Below are positions 17,870 to 25,897 of a stretch of 64,000 nt of DNA, piece after piece. The translations under genes were made by a program, and so were the position numbers. Numbering within the stretch: the first letter of the stretch is position 1; every line of letters starts with the position of its first letter. The notes beneath the pieces are model-generated. The model was not told the DNA's origin, searched no databases, and was given only the letters and a program-made list of their open reading frames with translations. Origin of the DNA: Anabaena sphaerica FACHB-251. Its GTDB lineage: Bacteria; Cyanobacteriota; Cyanobacteriia; Cyanobacteriales; Nostocaceae. The stretch spans positions 248,001 through 312,000 of the forward strand of contig NZ_JACJQU010000002.1 in assembly GCF_014696825.1 (NCBI RefSeq), given 5' to 3'.

Positions 17870-18754
17870 TTATTGTACCCTTTCCCCTAGCTTATTCCAT
17901 AATTCCAGAGGAGAAATTTGACTAAGACCAGAAAATTGACCATCTCCTATTTCAATTACTATCCATTCTCCGCTTTCTAATTGTCCAATATCAACGGCAA
18001 TATAAGGAACTTGTAAACGTTGAGAAGCGAGAATTGCTAAATTTAATACTTGTTCTTCTTCCGCTGTTGACAATTTGCTTAAATCATCTTTTCCATCCCA
18101 ATAATAGCCATATTTGAGAATTTGATGATTATAAATAAAACATCTAAATTCTCTTCCCATGGGAAAACCATTATTAGCAAATCTTTGATATCGTAAATTG
18201 ACTAATTTTCTGACAATAATTCGATCTCTAGCAGCATATTTAAGTTTTAATAACTTGGCTGTTAATTCTGTCAATTCTTCTAAATTATTAGCTACACAAG
18301 ATTTCCAACCTTGCTGTTTTCTAGATTGAATTGCACCTTTAACAAATACAGGAAATCCTAATAATTCACTAGCTTTAATGCACTCATCTGTGGAAGTAAT
18401 AATCACACTTTCCGGTGTTAACCCTTGTAGAAGGGGATAAAACATATCAAATTCCTGTGCTATTTGATGTTCTAAAGGATTATTCAGTAATTTGATTCCC
18501 TTATCTAAAGCGGCTTGGTATATCGCTTGATATCGTTCTAATTCTGGGATATATCCTACCAAAATTCCCTGAGTTTCTTCAGCATATTGGGGAATATGCC
18601 ATAGAGCATTTTCGGCTGTACCACAGTCTTGAAAATCTGGGGGGATATAGTAGACTTTAAAACCCAATAATTGGGCAGTTTCAGTCATTAATTTATTTTC
18701 TTTAGCACTGGTAGATAGTTCTGTTTGTTCTGTGGCTTCACTAATAACAATCAT
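17870..18754 (-). CDS. ATP-grasp domain protein
   Basis: 294 residues. GFPVFVKGAIQSRKQQGWKS, RDRIIVRKLVNLRYQ, GREFRCFIYN and YIAVDIGQLESGEWIVIEIGDG give the ATP-grasp nucleotide and metal-binding pattern, here of a stand-alone carboxylate-amine ligase type. Substrate unknown. I start at ATG 18754; the open frame continues 21 codons up to a GTG, but those codons are the terminator palindrome of rtcB. A weak leader with no clear Shine-Dalgarno precedes the ATG. Confidence 0.75.
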   Translation of the reverse strand: MIVISEATEQTELSTSAKENKLMTETAQLLGFKVYYIPPDFQDCGTAENALWHIPQYAEETQGILVGYIPELERYQAIYQAALDKGIKLLNNPLEHQIAQEFDMFYPLLQGLTPESVIITSTDECIKASELLGFPVFVKGAIQSRKQQGWKSCVANNLEELTELTAKLLKLKYAARDRIIVRKLVNLRYQRFANNGFPMGREFRCFIYNHQILKYGYYWDGKDDLSKLSTAEEEQVLNLAILASQRLQVPYIAVDIGQLESGEWIVIEIGDGQFSGLSQISPLELWNKLGERVQ

Positions 18755-18794
18755 TAGTTGTTTTTGGGTTTTGTAAATAAACCAATAAATATAA

Positions 18795-18818
18795 ATAAAA
18801 AAGTGGGCAATGCCCACC
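18795..18818 (-). terminator. intrinsic terminator after rtcB
   Basis: On the minus strand, GTGGGCATTGCCCAC (6-bp stem or longer) is followed by a run of six Ts, 6 nt past the rtcB stop. Confidence 0.75.
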
Positions 18819-18823
18819 CTAAT

Positions 18824-19543
18824 TTAACCTTTAACGCACATAACTTGTTTAAGTGTTGCTACCACTTCCACCAAATCAGCTTGGTTTGCCATTACTTGCT
18901 CAATAGGTTTATATGCACCGGGAATTTCATCTAAAACTCCTGCATCTTTACGACATTCTACACCTTCAGTCTGAGCAATTAAATCATCAAGTGTATAGAC
19001 GTTTTTCGCCTTATTTCTTGACATTAACCGCCCTGCACCGTGACTACAGGAGCAAAAACTATGAGCATTTCCTTTACCTTTAACAATGAAGGATTTTGCT
19101 CCCATTGAACCAGGAATAATGCCATAATCTTCTGTTTGAGCGCGAACTGCACCTTTACGAGTGACATACACTTCTTCGCCAAAATGTACTTCTTTTTCGG
19201 CGTAGTTGTGATGACAATTTACCTCTAATAAAGGTTTGCTTACTTTCCCTCCTGATATATGTTTTTCGACGATCTTTTTAAATCTCGCCATCATGACATC
19301 ACGGTTAAAAAGTGCGTAATTTTGCGCCCATTGTAAATCTTGCCAGTAGGCTTTAAATTCTGGTGTACCAGCGACAAAATAAGCTAAATCAGTATCTGGT
19401 AATTTCTCACTTGCCATTTTTCGTAATTCTTTGGCTGTATTAATATGGCATTGTGCGAGTTTATTACCAATGTTGCGAGAGCCGGAATGCAACATTAACC
19501 AAACTTGGTTCTCTGTATCAAGACAAATCTCGATAAAATGGTT
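18824..19543 (-). CDS. rtcB: RtcB RNA-splicing ligase, exon 2
   Basis: The second coding block of a split gene: 239 residues beginning NHFIEICLDTENQVWLML. It holds the Mn/GTP-site histidines and the nucleophile region of RtcB: NHFIEI, LHSGSRNIGNKLA, NCHHNYAE, GSMGAKSF and SHGAGRLMSRNKA. RtcB joins 2',3'-cyclic-phosphate or 3'-phosphate RNA ends to 5'-OH ends through an RNA-guanylate step. The frame is open a further codon upstream (TTG), but that belongs to the intron end. On its own it lacks the N-terminal metal ligands. Joined to 19938-20399 it makes a normal 393-residue protein. Confidence 0.92.
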   Translation of the reverse strand, partial: NHFIEICLDTENQVWLMLHSGSRNIGNKLAQCHINTAKELRKMASEKLPDTDLAYFVAGTPEFKAYWQDLQWAQNYALFNRDVMMARFKKIVEKHISGGKVSKPLLEVNCHHNYAEKEVHFGEEVYVTRKGAVRAQTEDYGIIPGSMGAKSFIVKGKGNAHSFCSCSHGAGRLMSRNKAKNVYTLDDLIAQTEGVECRKDAGVLDEIPGAYKPIEQVMANQADLVEVVATLKQVMCVKG

Positions 19544-19937
19544 CAATTTGTTACTGATTGCTGAAGCTTATTCAGTCGCCACAGTCTCATTTCAATACTG
19601 TTTCGACTTCTGCCTAATACTTTCATTGAACACTCAACCGAATGGGTAGTAATAAACTGATCTTCTTGAGGTATCCAAAATTTTCTATTGTTAATCCCAC
19701 AATATCATAAATGAAAGTCGCAATCGATCAAGTCATTTCTGCTTGACTCTATACCTTCCTATTCGGTATAGTTCGGAGTACACCTTCATCCTAATAAATT
19801 AACTAATATATCAGGATGCCCAAGTCCCTCTACTCTCTACGGGGCGTTTTACCGCTTCCCTCGGTATTAGCATCGCAGCCTTCACCGATTTGGACGAGTT
19901 TTTAATCTTACATCACTGTAAGATGGGGCAATCTTTC
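19544..19937 (-). ncRNA. group I self-splicing intron (394 nt, no ORF) in rtcB
   Basis: On the minus strand the upstream exon ends in U (GGTGGGGGT) and the intron ends in G (AAATTG), as group I introns require. P1: exon GGGGU (19938-19942) with guide GCCCC (19925-19929), U-G wobble at the splice site. P2: ATCTTACA/TGTAAGAT (19905-19924). P3: GTCC (19892-19895) with GGAC (19824-19827). P4: TCGGT (19884-19888) with ACCGA (19861-19865). P6: GGG/CCC plus GCG/CGC (19841-19860). P7: GAGTA (19831-19835) with TACTC (19776-19780), inside R-like GTAGAGAGTAGA and S-like AAGGTGTACTCC. P8: 10 bp (19787-19818). P9: CTATACC/GGTATAG (19749-19771). About 205 nt follow before the 3' splice site. No reading frame for a homing nuclease. 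Subgroup not assigned. Confidence 0.85.
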
Positions 19938-20399
19938 ACCCCCACCAAGAGAACCCATTTGTTTCATGGCTTTGCTTTCTAAATCTTGCACTCCACGATG
20001 CAAGTCTTTAAATGAGCGCCATTTCTGCCAATTAGTTACAGCTTTTTCTACATCTTTGTTTTCATTGAATCCTGTAGGAATTGCTGCTTCAATATCGATG
20101 CGAATTTTCTTGAGTTTGCCTTCTAATTGTTCACCTGTAAATTGGGTTTTAATTGCACACATTCCACAACCAATATCTACACCCACAGCCGCAGGTATAA
20201 TGGCTTCTTTGGTGGCAATAACTGAACCAACTAAGGCACCTTTTCCAAAGTGAACATCGGGCATTAAGGCAACGTGTTTAAATACAAATGGCAAGGATGC
20301 AACATTCTTGGCCATTTGGATTTCATCTGAGGCTAAGGGATGATTTGCCCAAGATAAAACGGGTGATGGGGTGTTAATTTCTAATTGTTCGTAGGGCAT
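19938..20399 (-). CDS. rtcB: RtcB RNA-splicing ligase, exon 1
   Basis: 154 codons from ATG 20399, MPYEQLEINTPSPVLSWANH, with the metal-binding VGVDIGCGMCAIK (Asp and Cys ligands) and the end MKQMGSLGGG. Read without splicing it runs nine codons into the intron (ERLPHLTVM) and stops at 19908, giving a 163-residue product without the catalytic histidines. Splicing at 19937/19938 joins GGG to NHFIEI and restores the invariant active-site motif with no residue added or lost. Confidence 0.92.
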
Positions 20400-20686
20400 A
20401 ATATTAAGTCAAAATTCAAAAGTTAAAAGTCAAAAGATTTAATTTGGCTGGTATGTTTGAACTCATCATTTTAGATTCTATTAAATTTATATTACATATA
20501 TACTACATAAATATTTATCTGTCAACTTCTGGGAATAAACAACCCGTAACCCTGATTTATTCAAGAAGTCGGGGTTATTTTCGGCTCTGTGGTAAGATAA
20601 TTAGGGTTTTGCCAGCATCAATGCACACCAGAATGGGTAATAATCATTGGTGAGGATATTACTTCTTCAGTTTTTGGCATAGTGGC

Positions 20687-21415
20687 ATGAGTTTAAAGGC
20701 AGTTTTATTCGATTTCAATGGTGTCATCATCAAAGATGAGCCAATTCACCTACAATTGATAGATGAGATTCTAGTGCAGGAAAATTTGCAACCGCAAAAG
20801 CTGCATGAGCGTCAAGCTTGTTTGGGCAGGAGCGATCGCGCTTATTTTCAAGACTTGCTCAAAAATCGTGGTAGAGTGGTAACGGAAGAGTATTTAATTC
20901 AGTTGCTCACCCGCAAAGCTGAAGCTTACGTGCTGGAACTAGAGAAACAGGAAAAACTGCCTTTATATCCGGGGATAGAAGACTTAATTTTTCAGGTGCG
21001 ATCGCAAAATCTCAAACTAGGTTTAGTTAGTGGTGCTTTGCATCTAGAAATAGAACTGGTGCTAGAACGTGCCAAACTAACTGAATACTTTAATGTTATT
21101 GTCGCAGGTGATGACATCAACACCAGTAAACCCCAACCTGAAGGTTATTTGCTGGCTGTTGAAAGATTCAATCAAGCATACCCAGATTTAAATCTACAAC
21201 CCCAGGAATGTTTAGCTATTGAAGATACTCCGGCGGGTATTCAAGCAGCCAAACGCGCTCAGATGCAAGTTGTGGGAGTTGCGAATACTTACCCTTTTCA
21301 TATGCTTCAGCGTCAAGCTAACTGGACTGTTGACTATTTGACTGATTTAGAATTAGAACGGGTAAAGGAAGTTTTTTTGCAAAAAAATGTGAAACTTACT
21401 GCGCCTGAGTGTTAA
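20687..21415 (+). CDS. HAD-superfamily hydrolase (beta-phosphoglucomutase-like)
   Basis: 242 residues. Motif I DFNGVI (nucleophile Asp9), a helical cap (15-85), motif II LVSGA, Lys of motif III in NTSKPQPEGY, and motif IV AIEDTPAGIQAA. The order and cap type fit the PGMB/phosphatase group. Natural substrate unknown. The motif-I second residue is Asn (DFNG) where the usual DxDG has Asp, a common variant in this group. Confidence 0.88.
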   Translation: MSLKAVLFDFNGVIIKDEPIHLQLIDEILVQENLQPQKLHERQACLGRSDRAYFQDLLKNRGRVVTEEYLIQLLTRKAEAYVLELEKQEKLPLYPGIEDLIFQVRSQNLKLGLVSGALHLEIELVLERAKLTEYFNVIVAGDDINTSKPQPEGYLLAVERFNQAYPDLNLQPQECLAIEDTPAGIQAAKRAQMQVVGVANTYPFHMLQRQANWTVDYLTDLELERVKEVFLQKNVKLTAPEC

Positions 21416-21457
21416 AATATGATATATATGCTAGAGTTTGTGACTCTGCATTAATAA

Positions 21458-21530
21458 GGGGAATTAGCTCAGTTGGTAGAGTGCTGCGATCGCACCGCAG
21501 AGGTCAGGGGTTCGAGTCTCCTATTCTCCA
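21458..21530 (+). tRNA. tRNA-Ala(CGC)
   Basis: A 73-nt cloverleaf: acceptor GGGGAAT/ATTCTCC with G3-U70, the alanine identity pair; D-arm GCTCAGTTGGTAGAGT; anticodon stem CTGCG/CGCAG with loop ATCGCAC (anticodon CGC); T-arm with GGTTCGAGTC; discriminator A. The anticodon stem-loop contains the HIP1 octamer GCGATCGC (21486-21493). CCA is not encoded. Confidence 0.93.
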
Positions 21531-21735
21531 TTTGTACATTAAATAATTATTGTCAAAAATTATGACGCACTATTTAGCTAGATAGCCAGATATACAGACT
21601 CTTATGTTTATCTGGTTTATTTCTCTAGTTTAGCATACCAGCATAATATCAGATACTGTATGATTTTACTCTAATACATACAGTAGAATTTCGTCAGCCG
21701 AATTGGCTATTGCTTTGCAAAATAAGACTAAAAAT

Positions 21736-22803
21736 ATGGTTAACCTAGAAGCTGAAGACCTTAAACAATTAATAACTCTTCTTAAAGATATACCAGAACT
21801 AGCTACAGAGCGATCGCGTCAGCAAATTTTGGAACTAGCAGATTTAAAACAGTTGTCGCCAATGATTGACCTTTCTGGTGCGCCCTTTGTGTCAGTTAGT
21901 ACGATAGTCAGCTATTTATCTAATTACGGGCGTTTAACTTATGACCACGAAGCATTAGGACTGTTATTAAATACTTTGAAAGGTTTTGTGGGAGTGCAGC
22001 AGCAACAGTTTTTAGACACGCTGCTAACAAAATATGACATGATGACACCAATCGCCGCATTACCAGCGATAAATGACTGGCGAGGAAGAGAAACTGTAGC
22101 AGACATATTCGAGAAAATAATTGGAGAAAATACCCTACGCCCAATTTCATTTTTACAGCAGGGGCTTCAAGTTGCACAATCTGTTGCCTATATTGGGGTG
22201 CGAACTAGCCAAGAACGATGGTCAGGTACGGGCTTTCTAGTTGCTCAGAATTTGTTATTAACTAACAACCACGTTTTACCAAGTTCAGATTTACTGTCAG
22301 GTACAATTTTTCGTTTTAATTATGAGGAGAATTTCCAAGGAGAAGCTCAAATAACTGATGAGTACCGCCCTAAATCCAATGGAATTTTTCATACAAACCA
22401 AGCTCTAGATTACAGTTTAATTGAGATTGAAGGAGAACCTGGAAAAAAATGGGGTTGGTTGCAATTTCCATTGCTGCCTAAAGAAATAAGGCGTGATAGC
22501 CGAGTCAATATTATTCAGCATCCACAAGGGCAACCAAAACAAATTTCTCTTCAAAACAATTTTGTTCAATTTGTGGGCGGTAATGTAGTACAGTACGTCA
22601 CCTCTACTTTGCAAGGCTCATCTGGTTCTCCAGTCTTGAATGATGCTTGGGAAGTTGTTGCGCTGCATCATGCAGGAGGTAATATTTCAGAACCAACAAC
22701 TCAACGGCGTTACTTTAGAAATGAGGGCATATTAATAAAAAGTATTTTGGCTGACTTACCTTCAGAACTTGTAGACTTACTTAAGGCAGCAAAAAACACT
22801 TAG
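21736..22803 (+). CDS. EAD8-like domain plus trypsin-like serine protease
   Basis: 355 residues from ATG 21736 (a TTG 11 codons upstream is possible). Residues 1-105 (LEAEDLKQLITLLKDIPELA...MIDLSGAPFVSVSTIVSYL) resemble effector-associated domain 8, a helical adaptor of conflict systems. Residues 150-355 form a trypsin-2 domain with the full triad: His in LLTNNHVLP, Asp in ALDYSLIEI, Ser in LQGSSGSPVL. No signal peptide, so it should act in the cytoplasm. The next gene, 33 nt on, also starts with an EAD-like helical region, suggesting partnership by homotypic EAD contacts (inference). Confidence 0.82.
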   Translation: MVNLEAEDLKQLITLLKDIPELATERSRQQILELADLKQLSPMIDLSGAPFVSVSTIVSYLSNYGRLTYDHEALGLLLNTLKGFVGVQQQQFLDTLLTKYDMMTPIAALPAINDWRGRETVADIFEKIIGENTLRPISFLQQGLQVAQSVAYIGVRTSQERWSGTGFLVAQNLLLTNNHVLPSSDLLSGTIFRFNYEENFQGEAQITDEYRPKSNGIFHTNQALDYSLIEIEGEPGKKWGWLQFPLLPKEIRRDSRVNIIQHPQGQPKQISLQNNFVQFVGGNVVQYVTSTLQGSSGSPVLNDAWEVVALHHAGGNISEPTTQRRYFRNEGILIKSILADLPSELVDLLKAAKNT

Positions 22804-22836
22804 CCTTGGAGATTTTTTACAAGAATCTAGAGTTGA

Positions 22837-24102
22837 ATGACTATGGAAATCAAGCCCCAATTGATACACATTTTAGTACAAATACCATCCACTCAAACCG
22901 TTAAGGAGCGTAGAACGCTTCTGAGTATCACGGGGTTTGATTATTTAAATACAAGAATCAGTACACTCGAACAAAGTAACTATGTCTTTTTTACTGAATT
23001 AATTGAACTCATATTCTCTGAAGGCCAAGCTCAATTATTAAAATTCCTTAGTGAGCTTGTAGAGAGTGAATTTGTTGGCTTAGAAACTAGGGATAAACTA
23101 AATAATTTCATTGCACAAATTAAGGCTTTAGAACCTCGACAATGGAATAGGGAATGTAACGAACCAAAGAATAATCAAACAATTGGTATTGTTTTGACTC
23201 CTAACCAAAGTGCTGAAGGATTAAAAAAACGACAAAATATAACAATTGTTCCATCAGTTGCTGGAACTCAAGCTTTTGAATTTACTGTGGTTACGATAAA
23301 TGCCCAAGGACAAGAAATTGATCGTTGTCAAAAACAAGCCTGCTACTTAACTGAAGAACTTGGAAATGGTGTGATATTGGAAATGGTTTATATTCCAGGA
23401 GGAGAATTTTGGATGGGTTCATCGGAATCTAAAGGAAAGCGATACTCTAATGAAAAACCTCAGCATTTAGTCACAATTCAACCATTTTTGATTAGCAAAT
23501 ACCCAATTACACAAACACAGTGGAAACAGATTGCTTGTTTGTCAGAAGTTCATCAAAAGCTCAAGCTTCGGCCATCACGGCAAGGAGGAAACAGCCACCC
23601 CGTAACTCAAGTTTCCTGGTTTGATGCTGTTGAGTTTTGCGATCGCCTATCTCAAAAAACAGGACACAAGTATCGTCTTCCTAGCGAAGCCGAGTGGGAA
23701 TATGCTTGTCGTGCTGAAACTATGACACCTTTTAATTTTGGAGAAACTATTAACTTCAATTTAGCTAATTACGATAGCCGTTATCCCTATCATTCAGAAC
23801 CTAAAGGAATTTATCGTGAAAAAACTACAGAAGTAGGTATTTTTCAGATTGCAAACTCATTTGGATTGTTCGATATGCACGGGTTAGTTTGGGAATGGTG
23901 CTTAGATAATTGGCATCAAAATTATGATAAAGCACCTACAAATGGAGATGCTTGGCTAGACAGTGATGATAATAATACTCGTGTTATGCGTGGTGGCTCA
24001 TGGCGTAACGAAGCGTTTTGGTGTCGTTCTAGTTCTCGCCAGTTTCATCATACAAGCGAAAAGTCAAACAATATTGGTTTTAGAATTGTTCGCTCATTGT
24101 AA
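22837..24102 (+). CDS. EAD-like helical domain plus FGE-sulfatase (SUMF1-fold) domain protein
   Basis: 421 residues. Residues 1-105 are helical (LIHILVQIPSTQTVKERRTLL...FFTELIELIFSEGQAQLLKF) and look like a diverged effector-associated domain. Residues 180-421 are an FGE-type fold: YIPGGEFWMGSS, SKYPITQTQWK, HPVTQVSWFDAVEFC, YRLPSEAEWEYACRA, VWEWCLDNW, MRGGSWRN...NNIGFRIVRS. Of the two active Cys of true formylglycine-generating enzymes only the second seems kept (WRNEAFWCRSS), so sulfatase-activating chemistry is unlikely; a structural or sensing role fits better. Co-directional with the EAD-trypsin gene. Confidence 0.82.
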   Translation: MTMEIKPQLIHILVQIPSTQTVKERRTLLSITGFDYLNTRISTLEQSNYVFFTELIELIFSEGQAQLLKFLSELVESEFVGLETRDKLNNFIAQIKALEPRQWNRECNEPKNNQTIGIVLTPNQSAEGLKKRQNITIVPSVAGTQAFEFTVVTINAQGQEIDRCQKQACYLTEELGNGVILEMVYIPGGEFWMGSSESKGKRYSNEKPQHLVTIQPFLISKYPITQTQWKQIACLSEVHQKLKLRPSRQGGNSHPVTQVSWFDAVEFCDRLSQKTGHKYRLPSEAEWEYACRAETMTPFNFGETINFNLANYDSRYPYHSEPKGIYREKTTEVGIFQIANSFGLFDMHGLVWEWCLDNWHQNYDKAPTNGDAWLDSDDNNTRVMRGGSWRNEAFWCRSSSRQFHHTSEKSNNIGFRIVRSL

Positions 24103-24166
24103 TGTTGAATTAGTTACTCCAAATAATTTATAATTTTATTGATTCTAAATATTAATTATTTACTTT

Positions 24167-25462
24167 TTATAGCTGTTGCTTTTTACGTGCTGCTTGAGTT
24201 TGCCAATATTCAGATGCTTTAGGAGATTTTTCAAATTTATCTATTCTTAAAAATACGCTATCTTTTCTTTTTATTTCTTTAATTGCTGCTTCAATTTCAT
24301 TTATTGAGACTTGAAAAAAATCTCTTCTTGAATTCACTTTATTAACTCTTTTATCATCAAAACGTTGATGTAAATTTTGTAATGTATCTAAAGCATCTTC
24401 TGAGAAAATTTTGAAATGAACATCAAATTGAAATGGGACTGCGGGGTTCATTTCCCTAATATATATGTCTTCTTGACTACGAAATGTCATACAAATACGA
24501 TATATATTTTGACCAAGAGAACCTATATTAGAAATTATATAAATGTATCCTGATTTGAGTTTCTTAGATTCAAATAAAGCATTTTCTTTATCACTTCTAT
24601 CTTCTGCGACTAATCGTTCTAACTCTTGAATTCTAGTCTCTAATTGTTTTTTCTCTTCTTCTTTAGCTTGTAATACTTCTTGTCGAATTTTATCAAGTTC
24701 TTGTTGGTGAAGTATTTCTCTTTGTTCTGCATCTTCTGCTCTTTTTCTTGCTTTATCAAATGCTTCACGTTCTTTCTTCTGCTTTCTAATTTCTTTATCT
24801 CTTTCTTGCTCTTGCTGTTTTTTATCTTCTAATTCATACTGTAAATCTAATTCGATAAGCTTAAGATGTAAATATTCTTCTCCAATTCTGCATTGTAGAG
24901 TTTTTAAATATTTATTGTATTTTTCAAAGGTCTTATTTATTGTATTTTTTAAAAAATCAACATTATTATATTTAACCTCTTTTTTTGCATATTTACATTT
25001 TTCTTCAAAACAAACTTCTACCAAGTTTAAAATATCATTGATCATTTTATCGCCTTTTCTTTTGCTATCCCCAACAGTCCATTGAGTATCACAAATGTAA
25101 GCTTGGTTATTTTCTCGCATATTTTCCTGTTGTAAATGGATATCTTTCAGCCGAAGTATATATTCATCAGAACTAATAAATTCATCTTTTGCTTCGTAAG
25201 CATCTTTAGACTGAAGATAGAGTTTTGCATTAATTGCATTAAATTGCTGCTGAAGATTTCCGATTTCTCTATTCAGAGATTCCTGCTGGTTTTCCAGCAA
25301 ATGAATATTTGACTCTAACTGCCGTTGATAAGCTTCTTTATCATCTAATGCGTCATACTTACATAATTTTTTCCTAAGCCGGGATTCTGCAATTAGGGAT
25401 TGTACTAAGGCGGCAGAAAGTCCAGCTACTAATACCACTAATCCCAGGTTTAGTAACGACAT
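24167..25462 (-). CDS. membrane-anchored coiled-coil protein with DUF4041 and degenerate GIY-YIG (MUG113/T5orf172-like) domain
   Basis: 431 residues from ATG 25462 (MSLLNLG; a GTG at 25480 would add six). An N-terminal transmembrane helix (LGLVVLVAGLSAALVQSLI) is followed by coiled coil, a DUF4041-like middle (about 100-220) and a long charged coiled coil. A C-terminal SGYIYIISNIGSLGQNIYRI domain continues through FDVHFKIFSEDAL and DDKRVNKVNSRRDFFQVS. The usual KIGMTxRxxPLxRVxEL is here RICMTFRSQEDIYIREM, so the Gly and probably the catalytic Arg are lost, and the LE..LH Glu reads LQNLH. A nuclease-fold protein that may no longer cut. Confidence 0.78.
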   Translation of the reverse strand: MSLLNLGLVVLVAGLSAALVQSLIAESRLRKKLCKYDALDDKEAYQRQLESNIHLLENQQESLNREIGNLQQQFNAINAKLYLQSKDAYEAKDEFISSDEYILRLKDIHLQQENMRENNQAYICDTQWTVGDSKRKGDKMINDILNLVEVCFEEKCKYAKKEVKYNNVDFLKNTINKTFEKYNKYLKTLQCRIGEEYLHLKLIELDLQYELEDKKQQEQERDKEIRKQKKEREAFDKARKRAEDAEQREILHQQELDKIRQEVLQAKEEEKKQLETRIQELERLVAEDRSDKENALFESKKLKSGYIYIISNIGSLGQNIYRICMTFRSQEDIYIREMNPAVPFQFDVHFKIFSEDALDTLQNLHQRFDDKRVNKVNSRRDFFQVSINEIEAAIKEIKRKDSVFLRIDKFEKSPKASEYWQTQAARKKQQL

Positions 25463-25897
25463 AGAATTTAGTATTACCACTGCTATAGTTTATAACTTAG
25501 TTTACAATATTGTTATTTAGAATATATGAGTAACCGAAGCGTGAGTTTGCGACTTAATCGGTTAAAAGCAAGAGACAATAGCGATCGCTAATCACAATAC
25601 ATCACAACTATTTGATCATTAGTATAAAATAAAACTTACAACACTGAATTATATCTTTACACTTCTTTGCAGCCTCACCATTGAAGAAACTGGGTAAACT
25701 CACCCCATAACCCAGAGATATTTTTTTGTTGCCAAAAATGTAACCAAACCAAACTTGTATCTAGAAAATGCCAAACTAGCAACATATAAATCCTATCAAA
25801 TAATAGGGTTTAAATCACCAAAAACTCTTAGGAACTGTTGACCGTTAAAAGTTGACAGTGTATGTATTTTGATTTTTTTTTGAGGAGTGTACATCTT
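25463..25897. other. intergenic region between divergent genes
   Basis: 435 bp with no reading frame of note. It holds one HIP1 octamer near 25580 and AT-rich DNA that should contain promoters for both the GIY-YIG gene and the SIMPL gene. A GAGGAG Shine-Dalgarno lies at about 25883, just ahead of the SIMPL start. Confidence 0.5.

Noticed and set aside
19544-19937. Intein in rtcB
   Set aside because: The intervening DNA has an in-frame TAA at 19908 only nine codons in and no long ORF, so it cannot be a protein splicing element. RNA features fit a group I intron instead.
19544-19937. Group II intron or plain disruption of rtcB
   Set aside because: There is no GUGYG 5' end, no domain V-like hairpin near the 3' end and no reverse transcriptase. 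The borders rejoin the RtcB motif precisely and obey the U/G boundary rule of group I introns, which a random insertion would not.
20444-20653. 69-aa plus-strand ORF before the HAD gene
   Set aside because: It reads through a hairpin repeat (GAAGTCGGGG type) and shows no protein-like conservation.
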